Assembly (NCBI RefSeq): GCF_004791585.1
Contig: NZ_SRUU01000009.1
Span: 124,001-188,000, forward strand
Source of the DNA: Mesorhizobium sp. M1C.F.Ca.ET.210.01.1.1
Lineage (GTDB): Bacteria; Pseudomonadota; Alphaproteobacteria; Rhizobiales; Rhizobiaceae
DNA: 64,000 bases
Direction: 5' to 3'
Part shown: positions 47,701 to 56,421 of the stretch, in pieces
How positions within the stretch are numbered: the stretch's first letter is position 1
Layout: every line of letters starts with the position of its first letter
Made by a program: the position numbers and the translations under genes
The notes under the pieces: model-generated
What the model was told of the DNA's origin: nothing
Databases searched by the model: none
The model's input: the letters and a program-made list of their open reading frames with translations, nothing else

Positions 47701-48777
47701 GTGCATGTAAAGACGCTTTTGATCATTGCCCTGGCCCTGCTGATGGCGGGCTGCGCCGGGCGCCAGACGCAGGAGATTCTGGGCAGCGTCGTCGTGCCGA
47801 CGACAGCGACGGAGATCGCCGGCAACCACTCGATCTTCATCGCCACCACCCGCAAGCGCTCCGACGACCCGAACAAGGTCTTTGACGGCGAGCGCTCGGC
47901 GACTCTGAACTATGCCCGCGTCAGCGTCACGGTGCCGCCGGTTCACGAGACCGGCCAGATCGAGCGGCGCTCGCGCGGCTCGTCGAACGACCCGACCAAG
48001 TTCTTCATGGCTTCCGAGGTTGTCGGCTACGACACCCAGCCGAAATTCGCCAGCGCGCTCAACGCCGATATCGATGCGCGAGGCGGCCGCGTCATGGTCT
48101 TCGTCCACGGCTACAACACCGGCTTCGACGACGCCGTCTACCGGCTGACCCAGATCGTCCACGATTCCGGCTATCCCGGCACTCCGGTGCTGTTCTCCTG
48201 GGCTTCGGGCGCCAAGACCACGGACTATGTCTATGACAAGGAAAGTGCGGCCGCCGCCCGCGACCAGCTGGAAGTGACGCTGAGGATGCTTGCGCAGACC
48301 GGCGCGCGGCGCATCGACATCGTCGCCCATTCGATGGGGACATGGGTGACGATGGAGACGCTGCGTCAGCTCGCCATCACCGGCGACCGCGACCTCAGCG
48401 GCAAGCTGGGCGACGTCGTTCTGGCCTCGCCTGACATCGACGTCGATGTCTTCAAGAGCCAGATGCGCCGCTACGGCAAGCCCGACAAGCCCTTCATCCT
48501 GCTCCTGTCGGACGACGACCGGGCGCTGAGACTCTCCGGTCTGATTGCCGGTTCAAGGCCGCGCGTCGGCGACTACAGGGACGCCGCCGATCTCGCTTCC
48601 TATGGCGTCACGGTCGTCGACCTTTCCAAGGAAAAGGGCAGCGACAGTTTCAACCACACCAAATTCGCCGACAACCCGGCGATGGTGAAGATGATCGGCC
48701 AGCGGCTGCGCGAGGACGATGGCTTCGCCAGCGACCGCGACGTCACCGACCGCATCAGCCAGCTCACCGCCCAGTGA
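47701..48777 (+). CDS. Lipoprotein alpha/beta hydrolase (DUF900 type), first of a tandem pair
   Basis: A 358-residue hydrolase with an N-terminal lipoprotein signal (TLLIIALALLMAGC). The catalytic domain has VFVHGYNTGFDDAVYRLTQI, the nucleophile motif AHSMGTW and a DDDRAL/SFNHTKF C-terminal part. It should sit on a membrane facing the periplasm. The start is one of several closely spaced GTG/TTG codons; GTG at 47701 directly before the signal peptide is chosen. Its downstream neighbour is a close paralogue. Substrate unknown. Confidence 0.83.
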   Translation: MHVKTLLIIALALLMAGCAGRQTQEILGSVVVPTTATEIAGNHSIFIATTRKRSDDPNKVFDGERSATLNYARVSVTVPPVHETGQIERRSRGSSNDPTKFFMASEVVGYDTQPKFASALNADIDARGGRVMVFVHGYNTGFDDAVYRLTQIVHDSGYPGTPVLFSWASGAKTTDYVYDKESAAAARDQLEVTLRMLAQTGARRIDIVAHSMGTWVTMETLRQLAITGDRDLSGKLGDVVLASPDIDVDVFKSQMRRYGKPDKPFILLLSDDDRALRLSGLIAGSRPRVGDYRDAADLASYGVTVVDLSKEKGSDSFNHTKFADNPAMVKMIGQRLREDDGFASDRDVTDRISQLTAQ

Positions 48778-48881
48778 CCGTGCTTACGCGGCTGCAGCCC
48801 TGCATCGACTTTGAACTGGACCGGGCCGCCCTCTGGCTTTATCGAAGTAGTCAGAGGATTGCCGCCCTTGGGGGACCCCGG

Positions 48882-50048
48882 GTGATCGTGCGTTCGAAGA
48901 TCGTCCTTGGCCTTGCCTTTGCGCTCGCCCTGACGGGCTGCGCCGGCGGAAATACGCATGATCTTCTGAACCGGAAGGCGGTCGCGGTGCCGGCCTCAGA
49001 TATTGCGGCCACCCATGAGATCTTCGTCGCCACGACACGCCAGCAGGCGACCAAGGACCCGCGGCAGGTGTTCGACGGCGACCGTTCGCTGACCGCCAGC
49101 TACGCCCGTGTCGACGTCACGGTTCCAAAAAGCCATCAGGTTGGCGCGATCGAGCGCGCCAAGGGTTCGGCCGACAGCAATCCGGCCAAGCAGTTCACTG
49201 CCACCGACGTCGTCCACTATGGGGACGCCTCGCAATTCGCCAAGGCGGTCGGCGCCGATATTGCCATACGCGGCGACCGCGCTTTGGTCTTCGCGCACGG
49301 CTTCAACAACGGCTTCGACGACGGCGTCTACCGGCTGACCCAGATTGCGCATGACACGAAATATCAGGGTACGCCGGTGCTGTTCTCATGGGCGTCGAGC
49401 GGCAAGACGACCGGCTACATCTATGACAAGGACAGCTCCACGGCCGCGCGCGACGACCTCGAGGCGACACTGCGGATGCTTGCCAAGACGCGCGCCAAAA
49501 GCATCGACATCATCGCCCATTCGATGGGAACCTGGCTGACGATGGAAGCCTTGCGCCAGCTCGCCATCACCGGCGACCGCGATCTCGGCGGCAAGCTCGG
49601 CTATGTCATCCTCGCCTCGCCCGACATCGACGTCGATGTCTTCAAGAAGCAGATGATCCGTTACGGCAAGCCCAACAAGCCGTTCGCCATCCTGCTGTCA
49701 GGCGACGACCGGGCGCTCAAGCTGTCGAGCTTCATTTCCGGCGACAAGCCCCGTGTCGGCGACTACGGCAACGCGGCCGATCTTGCGAGCTACGGCGTGG
49801 TCGTTGCGGATCTGACCAACACCAAAGGCGGTGACCGTTTGAACCACGCCAAATTCGCCGACAATCCGGTCCTGGTACAATTGCTCGGCGACCGGCTGCG
49901 CACACCGGCAGCCCTGCGTGCGGACGAACCTCAAGGGGCCGGGTTGGACAATATCGGCCAAGGTCTCGGCAAAGCCGTGGGATCGGTCGCCGAAGTGGTG
50001 ATCACCACGCCGTTCAAGGTGCTGACCATCGCCACCGGCGGCCAATGA
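48882..50048 (+). CDS. Lipoprotein alpha/beta hydrolase (DUF900 type), second of a tandem pair
   Basis: A 388-residue paralogue of the preceding gene, alike along almost its whole length (for example LFSWASSGKTTGYIYDK, IIAHSMGTWLTMEALRQLAI and LASPDIDVDVF). The lipobox is LTGC after a short hydrophobic signal. It has a 30-residue C-terminal extension (GAGLDNIGQGLGKAVGSVAEV) that the first copy lacks. GTG at 48882 follows GGGGGA. The pair probably arose by tandem duplication and later divergence. Confidence 0.83.
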   Translation: MIVRSKIVLGLAFALALTGCAGGNTHDLLNRKAVAVPASDIAATHEIFVATTRQQATKDPRQVFDGDRSLTASYARVDVTVPKSHQVGAIERAKGSADSNPAKQFTATDVVHYGDASQFAKAVGADIAIRGDRALVFAHGFNNGFDDGVYRLTQIAHDTKYQGTPVLFSWASSGKTTGYIYDKDSSTAARDDLEATLRMLAKTRAKSIDIIAHSMGTWLTMEALRQLAITGDRDLGGKLGYVILASPDIDVDVFKKQMIRYGKPNKPFAILLSGDDRALKLSSFISGDKPRVGDYGNAADLASYGVVVADLTNTKGGDRLNHAKFADNPVLVQLLGDRLRTPAALRADEPQGAGLDNIGQGLGKAVGSVAEVVITTPFKVLTIATGGQ

Positions 50049-50067
50049 TCCGCTAAGGGCAACCTCC

Positions 50068-51885
50068 TCACACGAAAAGATCGACCTTCTGGAACGTCGT
50101 CACGTCGACCAGGCCGACGTCCGAGATTCTAAGCTCCGGGATCACCACCAGCGCCAGCAGCGAATGCTGCATGTAGGCGTTGTTCAGCGAGCAGCCGACC
50201 TTGCGCATCGCTTCCGTCAGCTGCTCCGCCTTGGCCGCGACGATCTCGGCGCGCTCGTCGGACATCAGCCCGGCGATCGGCATTTCGACCAGCGCCAGTT
50301 CCTTGCCCTTGGAGTAAAGCACCACGCCGCCGCCCACCTCGCCCAACCGGTTGACGGCCAAAGCCATGTCCTCCTTGTTGGTGCCGACGACGATGATGTG
50401 GTGCGCGTCATGCGCCACGCTCGACGCCATCGCGCAGTCCTCGACATAGCCGAAGCCGGACACGAAGGCGTTGGTGACGCCGCCGGTACCCCTGTGGCGC
50501 TCCACCAGGGCGATCTGGCAGATGTCGTTGCGGCGGTCCATTGCGACCAGCCCGTCCTCGACCGGCAGGTCTGCCTCCAGCGCCCGCGTCGGCGCCTGGT
50601 TCTCGATCACGCCGATCACGCGCGCCCGAACCTCGTTGGCGCCTTCGGGCGCGGCGATGTCGAAATCCCTCGCCCTGAGCCTCTTGCCGAGCTTGACCGT
50701 GTTCTTCGCCGTCCTTGGATAGTCATAGGCCGGAATGTCGATTTCGAGCTTCCCGGCCTTCGCCAGCCTGACGCCGCGGCCGTAGACCTCGTCTATGGCC
50801 ATCTGGGCCAGGTCGGAAACGATCAAGAGATCGGCCAGCCGCCCCGGCGCGATGGAGCCGATCTCGCGCTCCAGCCTGAAATGCTGCGCGGTGTTGAGCG
50901 TTGCCATCTGGATTGCCGTCACCGGCTTCAGGCCCTGGCTGATGGCGTGCCGCACCACGCGGTCCATATGCCCCTCATGCACCAACGTGCCGGAATGGCT
51001 GTCATCGGTGCACAGGATGAAGTTGCGCGGATCGATGCCGCCTTCGGTCACCGCCTTGATCTGCGCCGCGACGTCGTACCAGGCAGACCCCAGCCTCAGC
51101 ATCGCCTTCATGCCCTGGCGCACGCGGGCGATCGCGTCCTCCGCGCGCGTGCCCTCATGGTCGTCCTCGGCGCCGCCGGCGACATAGCCGTGGAACGGCA
51201 GCCCGAGGTCGCGCGAGGCATAGTGGCCGCCGACCGTCTTGCCGGCCTTCACCGTCTCGGCGATCTCGCCCGACATCACCGGATCGTTGGCGGCGACACC
51301 TGGAAAATTCATCACTTCGCCGAGCCCGATGATGTTCTCCCAGGTCATCGCCTCGGCGACGTCGGCGACCGTAAGCTCCGCCCCGGCATGTTCCAGGCCA
51401 GGCGCAGACGGCACGCAGGACGGCATCTGCACATGCACGTTAATCGGCATCGCGACGGCCTCGTCATGCATCAGGCGTACGCCCGGCAGGCCGAGCACGT
51501 TGGCGATCTCGTGCGGATCGATGAACATCGAGGTTGTGCCGTGCGGGATCACCGCGCGGCAGAATTCCGTCACCGTCACCATGCCGCTTTCCACATGCAT
51601 ATGCGCGTCGCAGAGCCCAGGCACCAGATAGCGGCCGCCGGCATCGACCACCTTGGTCCCCTGCCCGATGGCGTGGCCGGCATTCGGTCCGCAATAGGCG
51701 AAGCGTCCGGCGGCAACCGCAATGTCGGTGCCGGGAATGATCTCGCCCGAATGGACATTCACCCAGCGCCCGTTGCGGATCACCAGGTCGGCAGGCTTGC
51801 GCCCCATCGCGACGTCGACCAGATGCGTCGCCACTTCGGTCCAGGGTTTCGGCTTTGTGGCGCTCTTCGGCTTGGCATTCTTCAT
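50068..51885 (-). CDS. ade: Adenine deaminase
   Basis: A 605-residue amidohydrolase that converts adenine to hypoxanthine and ammonia. The metal motif DAHMHVESGM, FIDPHEIANV and ILCTDDSH are those of the Ade family; the C-terminal domain has NRLGEVGGGVVL and LVEMPIAGLMSDE. AGAGGAC precedes the ATG at 51885; the open frame beyond is antisense to the next hydrolase. Length is as expected for microbial Ade. Confidence 0.93.
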   Translation of the reverse strand: MKNAKPKSATKPKPWTEVATHLVDVAMGRKPADLVIRNGRWVNVHSGEIIPGTDIAVAAGRFAYCGPNAGHAIGQGTKVVDAGGRYLVPGLCDAHMHVESGMVTVTEFCRAVIPHGTTSMFIDPHEIANVLGLPGVRLMHDEAVAMPINVHVQMPSCVPSAPGLEHAGAELTVADVAEAMTWENIIGLGEVMNFPGVAANDPVMSGEIAETVKAGKTVGGHYASRDLGLPFHGYVAGGAEDDHEGTRAEDAIARVRQGMKAMLRLGSAWYDVAAQIKAVTEGGIDPRNFILCTDDSHSGTLVHEGHMDRVVRHAISQGLKPVTAIQMATLNTAQHFRLEREIGSIAPGRLADLLIVSDLAQMAIDEVYGRGVRLAKAGKLEIDIPAYDYPRTAKNTVKLGKRLRARDFDIAAPEGANEVRARVIGVIENQAPTRALEADLPVEDGLVAMDRRNDICQIALVERHRGTGGVTNAFVSGFGYVEDCAMASSVAHDAHHIIVVGTNKEDMALAVNRLGEVGGGVVLYSKGKELALVEMPIAGLMSDERAEIVAAKAEQLTEAMRKVGCSLNNAYMQHSLLALVVIPELRISDVGLVDVTTFQKVDLFV

Positions 51886-52035
51886 CGGCGAGTCCTCTGC
51901 TTGCAGCCACTTTCGCAAATGTCGGCGCACGGAGCCAGAGCGGTTCAAACAGCTATCGGGGAAAACACCGCCTATGTTGACTATTCCAGGCAAAAGGCGA
52001 TGCTCGCCGTCGAACCGACCCTTGCGAGGCAAAAA

Positions 52036-52887
52036 ATGACCGGTTTCTCGAAAGCGTTCGCCACCATCATCCTGTTCATCGCATCGACCAGCCTCGCCAC
52101 CGCCGAGGAACGCTGGCAGACCTTGCCTGAGCCTGCCGCAATGCCCAAAGCCGACGAGAGCGGCTACGCGCCGGTCAACGGCATCCAGATGTACTATGCC
52201 GTTTTCGGCAAGGGCGACCCGTTGCTGCTCATCCATGGCGGCCTCGGCCATGCCGATATATGGGCGAGCCAGGTAGCGACCATGTCCAAGACCCACAAGG
52301 TTATCGTCGCCGACAGCCGCGGTCACGGCCGCTCGACCCGCACGGGCGAGCCCTACGGCTACGACTTGATGGCCTCGGACTACCTGGCGCTGTTGGACTA
52401 TCTCAAGATCGACAAGACGGCGCTTGTCGGCTGGAGCGACGGCGGCATCATCGGCATCGACATCGCGCTCCATCATCCCGAACGGCTGACGAGGCTGTTC
52501 GCACAGGCAGCCAACGTCACCACGGACGGTGTCGACCCCGGCGTCCTGACCAACAAGACCTTCGCCGCCTACATCGAACGGTCAGGCCGAGACTACAAGA
52601 AGATGTCGAAGACGCCTGACCAATATGACGCCTTCGTCGGGCAGATCAGCCATATGTGGGAGTCGCAACCGTCCTGGACCAAGGAACAGCTCGGCAAGAT
52701 CACCACCCCGACCGCGATCGTGGCCGGCGACCATGACGAGGCGATCAAGCGCGAGCACACGGATTATATGGCCTCCGTCATACCGGGTGCGAAGCCGATC
52801 ATCCTGCCCAACGCCAGCCACTTCGCCATGCTGCAGGCGCCGGACGAATACAGCCAGGCGGCGCTCGACTTCATCGACGCCAAATAG
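52036..52887 (+). CDS. Secreted alpha/beta hydrolase
   Basis: A 283-residue hydrolase with a Sec signal peptide (about 1-24, ending SLATA). LLLIHGGLGHADIW is the oxyanion loop, VGWSDGGIIGIDIAL carries the nucleophile Ser, DHDEAIK the acid and NASHFAM the His. Similar to periplasmic esterases or haloperoxidase-like hydrolases. GAGG precedes the ATG. Divergent from ade. Confidence 0.88.
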   Translation: MTGFSKAFATIILFIASTSLATAEERWQTLPEPAAMPKADESGYAPVNGIQMYYAVFGKGDPLLLIHGGLGHADIWASQVATMSKTHKVIVADSRGHGRSTRTGEPYGYDLMASDYLALLDYLKIDKTALVGWSDGGIIGIDIALHHPERLTRLFAQAANVTTDGVDPGVLTNKTFAAYIERSGRDYKKMSKTPDQYDAFVGQISHMWESQPSWTKEQLGKITTPTAIVAGDHDEAIKREHTDYMASVIPGAKPIILPNASHFAMLQAPDEYSQAALDFIDAK

Positions 52888-52946
52888 CCGGCGCATCGGC
52901 GAGCAAGCGACAATGGTCGTTCCCTGACCATCCGGACTGGCGAAAG

Positions 52947-53159
52947 ATGGCGCAGACTATCAGGTTCGCGATCTTCGCGGTGTCGGCAGCCTTGGCCGGC
53001 GTGGCCGTCTTCACTTTGCGCTCATACTGGACATGGGTCGCGGCGATTCTGATCGTCGTCGCCGGCTCCCTGCTTGCCGAATACACCTTCAACCGGCTGG
53101 CATCGCCTGAGGAGAAGCGGCGAGACCTCGAAGACCGCGTCCGCAATCCACCTGCGTAA
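52947..53159 (+). CDS. Small membrane protein, function unknown
   Basis: A 70-residue protein with two hydrophobic segments (about 5-23 and 29-48) and a charged tail SPEEKRRDLEDRVRN. CGAAAG lies just before the ATG. It lies 59 bp after the secreted hydrolase on the same strand. No family is recognised with certainty. Confidence 0.65.
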   Translation: MAQTIRFAIFAVSAALAGVAVFTLRSYWTWVAAILIVVAGSLLAEYTFNRLASPEEKRRDLEDRVRNPPA

Positions 53160-53250
53160 ACCACTGTTGCAGGAATGCAATTTCGCTTTGCGGCGAAAAA
53201 CGCTAGGTTGCACCAAGGAGTCTTTCGAAACCGCCATTTCGGAGCGCTCG

Positions 53251-53916
53251 ATGCGTCATTCGACGCTTGCCAGTGCCGGCTTTCTCATCCTGCTGTCCGG
53301 GCGGGCCTTGGCCGCGGACGCAGGCGCCGACCTGCCCATGACCGCGCCAGGCTTCGACTGGACAGGCTACTATGCCGGCCTCCAGGCCGGCTATGGCTGG
53401 GGCTCCTCCGACATCTCCGGCACGGAAGGCGAGCCGTTCGCCGCTTCACCCGATCTCGATGGCGGCTTTGTCGGCGGCCATGTCGCCGGCCTCTGGCAGT
53501 TCAACCAGGCGGTGATCGGCGCGCGGGCCGAGCTCAACTATTCCTCGATCGACGGTTCGGCCTTGCTCGAACCCGGAAATGCCGCCGGCACCGAAATAAA
53601 ATGGCTCGGCTCGGTCGATGCCGAAGCCGGCTTGGCGGTCGATCGCTGGCTGATCTACGGCGTCGGCGGCGTCGCCTTCGCCGGGATCGAGACCTCGCAG
53701 GACGCGGGGCCGAGCTTCGCCAAGACACGCACAAGCGCCGGCTGGACGATCGGCGCCGGGGTCGACTATGCGCTGAGCAACAATATCGTCGTGGGCGCCC
53801 AATACCGCTACTACGATTTCGGCACGGAGCATTTCGACGTCCCGGACGACTTCTCCGACCGCGACCAGGACGTAAAGCTGCACACGCTTGGCGTGAACTT
53901 CAGCTATAAGTTCTGA
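53251..53916 (+). CDS. Outer-membrane beta-barrel protein (Omp25/31-like)
   Basis: A 221-residue protein with a signal peptide (about 1-22, ending ALAA). The mature start DWTGYYAGLQAGYGWG, alternating strands, the internal YNNIVVGAQYRYYDFG-type strand (seen as NNIVVGAQYRYYDFG) and the terminal VNFSYKF with C-terminal Phe mark an eight-stranded barrel of the Rhizobiales Omp25/31 type. It should sit in the outer membrane. GGAG precedes the ATG at 53251. Confidence 0.85.
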   Translation: MRHSTLASAGFLILLSGRALAADAGADLPMTAPGFDWTGYYAGLQAGYGWGSSDISGTEGEPFAASPDLDGGFVGGHVAGLWQFNQAVIGARAELNYSSIDGSALLEPGNAAGTEIKWLGSVDAEAGLAVDRWLIYGVGGVAFAGIETSQDAGPSFAKTRTSAGWTIGAGVDYALSNNIVVGAQYRYYDFGTEHFDVPDDFSDRDQDVKLHTLGVNFSYKF

Positions 53917-53925
53917 GAGGGATAA

Positions 53926-54000
53926 AGGCCGGCGCCCCGCAGGGGGCGGGGGAATGGGTAGGGCCTGATGGACGCCGGCCTCGGCAGATCAAATCTGCCG
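53926..54000 (+). terminator. Structured region after the outer-membrane protein gene
   Basis: AGGCCGGCG (53926) pairs with CGCCGGCCT (53973) around an inner CCCCGC/GGCGGGG stem, and right after it CGGCAGAT-CAA-ATCTGCCG (53982-54000) forms an 8-bp hairpin. No T-tract follows. It probably ends or stabilises the omp transcript. The rest of the gap to 54192 shows no gene. Confidence 0.45.
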
Positions 54001-54192
54001 TGCGAACAACCCTAACGTTCCGCCCGGAATCCGTAATTCCGCGATCGCGCCACTAGCCGATCCATCGCTGGTCGCTGAAGCGAAAAAACTGTCCAATTGC
54101 CGCCGGTTGCGCGCCATCGTTCTCGATGGATGACAGCGCCTCCCTAAACATCGCTTGACGGCTGGCGACTGGCATCTGAAAAGGGCTCGCCT

Positions 54193-54278
54193 GCGGACGT
54201 GGCGGAATTGGTAGACGCAAGGGACTTAAAATCCCTCGATCTCTGATCGTACGGGTTCGATTCCCGTCGTCCGCACCA
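54193..54278 (+). tRNA. tRNA-Leu (TAA)
   Basis: Class II tRNA: acceptor GCGGACG/CGTCCGC, anticodon stem GGGA/TCCC with loop CTTAAAA (anticodon TAA), a long variable arm (TCGATCTCTGATCGT), T-arm ACGGGTTCGATTCCCGT and encoded CCA. Confidence 0.96.
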
Positions 54279-54524
54279 CGCTCCAGGAATTGGCCACCGG
54301 GGCAAGATCCTCATTGGAACAGGCCTACATCTATCGCGAAGCAATGCGACGGAAGGGAAATGAAGGCCACGCTTTCCGAGCTGCAGGAGGTGTGTCCGGT
54401 TGGAGAAGGACGCGCCGTCCAATTCCTCAACATTGGATTCGAGGATAGGTCCGGTTTCGCCCGACCAGTGGTCAACTGCCTCGCGAAGCAGCAAGTTCCA
54501 CCCATTGGCGCCGGGGTAGCTTCG

Positions 54525-54821
54525 CTATCGGCTCGCCTCCGTGCGCGGCGCAAAGAAGCAGCGGATATACGAGAACGGTGGGGACAAGCAGATGTGATAC
54601 TGACTGTCCTCGCTCTCTATGACGCGATTCTTAGGGATGAAATATCGGCTTTTGGACCCCGTGCGGATATTGAAGCCGCCGCCCGGCAGCTGCTCGACAT
54701 AGCGCGGGCTGATGACCCCACAATCCTTCTTGTCGTCGCAGCATTCATAGCCGGTGACCGGATCATGGTAGCCGGTATACCAGCTGTGAGCGACGGCGAG
54801 CGCGATCAACAAGAGCCTCAT
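54525..54821 (-). CDS. Small secreted cysteine-rich protein
   Basis: A 98-residue protein with a short signal peptide (MRLLLIALAVA, cleaved before HSWY). The mature part HSWYTGYHDPVTGYECCDDKK has CC and DC close together and two later cysteines (HICLS, RCFFAP), and IPKNRV in between. Small HSWY...CC...C proteins of this look are common in Rhizobiales and their phages. An AGGAGG lies 19 bases before the ATG, too far for normal use. An overlapping plus-strand frame (54360-54938) is judged a shadow. Function unknown. Confidence 0.65.
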   Translation of the reverse strand: MRLLLIALAVAHSWYTGYHDPVTGYECCDDKKDCGVISPRYVEQLPGGGFNIRTGSKSRYFIPKNRVIESEDSQYHICLSPPFSYIRCFFAPRTEASR

Positions 54822-55025
54822 GTGTCAGAAATTCTGCGCCTCCTGAAGAATATTAGCAAGCGCTTGAACACACTCAGGATGGTAACGCCCTACGTCCCGC
54901 CGAAAAGGAAGTCAGCGCTCGTTGATAAGCCCAAATAGCGCGAAGACGCTATAAAGGTGGGGATTCACAGATTCCAGGTTTCGATTTATGGTTAGCCTAA
55001 AAGATCGCAAACAAAGGTGGCAACC

Positions 55026-55184
55026 ATGGACGCGACTTTCGACGACCTCGCTAGAGCCCTGCAGGCGCCGCGTAAAGAGGCGTGGGGCAAGATCCGCATC
55101 ATCGCCCTTGATCTGCTCGGGAAGCTCTTCACCGGCCTTGTTATTGGCATTGGCTTCGCCATCGTGCGCGCGATCGCCGGCTAG
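55026..55184 (+). CDS. Short protein with C-terminal membrane helix
   Basis: A 52-residue protein: an amphipathic charged start MDATFDDLARALQAPRKEAW, then one hydrophobic helix (about 29-50, LLGKLFTGLVIGIGFAIVRA). AAAGGTGG precedes the ATG at good spacing. Size and form suit a phage- or plasmid-type small membrane protein. No family recognised. Confidence 0.5.
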   Translation: MDATFDDLARALQAPRKEAWGKIRIIALDLLGKLFTGLVIGIGFAIVRAIAG

Positions 55185-55201
55185 GGCCAACTGAGCAATC
55201 T

Positions 55202-55507
55202 TCAGTCGACGATTATCTGCCCTTGTGCATCGTTATCGATGCTCATCCCGCTCAGGCGGCGATGCCAAAAACGGCATTGCGCCGAGTGATGTAGGCGTGC
55301 GCCATGATCGTCGCGCGACGAGTATTCAATGGTCGCGCGCATCGCCTCAAAGTCTTCAACAGCTTTCAGACGTTCGTAGCTGTGGGGCATACTGACGACC
55401 CGCACCGCCCACTCGCAGGCTGGGATCATACTCCACCGTTCGCCATCGGCATGAGCGGAGAGACGCGCCGCTACGAACAATGCTGCAAGGCAGACGCGGC
55501 TCACCAT
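55202..55507 (-). CDS. Small secreted protein, function unknown
   Basis: A 101-residue protein with a signal peptide (MVSRVCLAALFVAARLSAHA). The mature part has two cysteines and several His and Arg residues. Its start is 8 bp after the stop of the next gene upstream on the same strand, so the two look like an operon. It overlaps a plus-strand open frame that has no signal or family features. No family recognised. Confidence 0.5.
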   Translation of the reverse strand: MVSRVCLAALFVAARLSAHADGERWSMIPACEWAVRVVSMPHSYERLKAVEDFEAMRATIEYSSRDDHGARLHHSAQCRFWHRRLSGMSIDNDAQGQIIVD

Positions 55508-55515
55508 CGGCTGGC

Positions 55516-55776
55516 TCAGTGCGGCAAGGCGCTAATGACGATGATGGCTAGGACTGCGGCGGCGAACGTCAGTAGGGTTGCCGCGAGCCGAGCGCGCTTC
55601 ACCCAGACTTTCTGGCTAGTTCGCCGGACAGTCCCGGCGGGATCGTAGGTGCTGTAAAGCCGCCTGCCGTCCTCTCCGTACCGATCGGCGTTCGGATAAG
55701 CTTTTTGCGGCTTTCGCCTTGGCTTGAGCACCAGCGCCCCTCCCGATCCCATCCGCATATTAGCAACGGCTTGCAT
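55516..55776 (-). CDS. Small tail-anchored membrane protein, function unknown
   Basis: An 86-residue protein with a basic, Tyr-containing N-terminal half (LKPRRKPQKAYPNADRY) and one C-terminal membrane helix (about 63-83, LAATLLTFAAAVLAIIVI). It lies 8 bp before the secreted protein gene. The start may be a later ATG at codon 7 or 9. No family recognised. Confidence 0.45.
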   Translation of the reverse strand: MQAVANMRMGSGGALVLKPRRKPQKAYPNADRYGEDGRRLYSTYDPAGTVRRTSQKVWVKRARLAATLLTFAAAVLAIIVISALPH

Positions 55777-55853
55777 TTCGAAAAGAGCAGGATCATGCTT
55801 AGGGCGCGGGCGGAGGAGGCCACCGGGTTAACGGTGGTTGAAGGGGTTTGGTT

Positions 55854-56009
55854 ATGGAAGCCGTTTGTTACGTCCCTAGCGCATTCTGCTTGTTGTCGTT
55901 CATGGTCAGCGTCGCGATGGCGTTTTTGGTCATGACGCCGTTTGCCGCGGCTCGCCTTCTGACGTTGAGGATGCGCAAGCACGGCTTCGGACTGCTCCAG
56001 CCGGCGTAG
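55854..56009 (+). CDS. Very small membrane protein, function unknown
   Basis: A 51-residue protein, mostly one hydrophobic segment (about 7-36: SFMVSVAMAFLVMTPFAAA) and a basic tail (RMRKHGFG). AAGGGG lies 8 bases before the ATG. It is followed 17 bp later by another small gene on the same strand. Confidence 0.45.
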   Translation: MEAVCYVPSAFCLLSFMVSVAMAFLVMTPFAAARLLTLRMRKHGFGLLQPA

Positions 56010-56026
56010 TTTCGGAAGGTGGTCCA

Positions 56027-56197
56027 ATGCGACCGATCCTCCTGATCGCTGCTGCTGTCGCCGCGTTTTTCATCTGGGATCAGCTTGCCAATGACGGCCA
56101 TGTCATGGCCGGCATAGAGCACAGTTTCAATGACGCCACCGACTTCGCCGGCGGAACCGGCATCCAGATTTCGTTCCACGACTTCACCAAGCCCTGA
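56027..56197 (+). CDS. Very small membrane-anchored or secreted protein
   Basis: A 56-residue protein with an N-terminal hydrophobic segment (MRPILLIAAAVAAFFIW) and a polar tail containing NDGHVMAGIEHSFNDATDF. GGAAGGTGG lies before the ATG at good spacing. Similar short proteins occur in rhizobial genomes, but no function is known. Confidence 0.5.
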   Translation: MRPILLIAAAVAAFFIWDQLANDGHVMAGIEHSFNDATDFAGGTGIQISFHDFTKP

Positions 56198-56421
56198 CCA
56201 TCAAGGACCTGTCATGGTCGGGCCAAACCGATCCATCGCCGGGCGCACCAATGGGGAGTGGAATTGCCACATTGCTAGCGATCCTGGCCGGCGAAAATCC
56301 CTTGGCGAGTGCTGCTATCTCTGCAGCTTCCAACTGCCTGGAGCATTCGCGCCGCCGCTGACCTGGTTTACAATTGTCGCGGCAGGCTGCTGCCGGACTT
56401 AGCCGCATGAATGTCTTCGGC

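Noticed and set aside
47482..48330. N-terminal extension of the ilvA frame
   Set aside because: Antisense to the lipoprotein hydrolase; the family N-terminus begins at the GTG at 47481.
50164..52035. Long plus-strand extension of the secreted hydrolase frame
   Set aside because: It is antisense to adenine deaminase; composition is His/Arg/Asp-rich shadow sequence. The real start with signal peptide is 52036.
54144..54494. Minus-strand frame of 116 codons containing ESNPYDQRSRDFKSLA
   Set aside because: It is the antisense translation of tRNA-Leu, a well-known false protein.
54360..54938. Plus-strand frame of 192 codons
   Set aside because: It overlaps the minus-strand gene at 54525-54821, which has a signal peptide and a recognisable Cys pattern; the plus frame shows neither domain nor signal.
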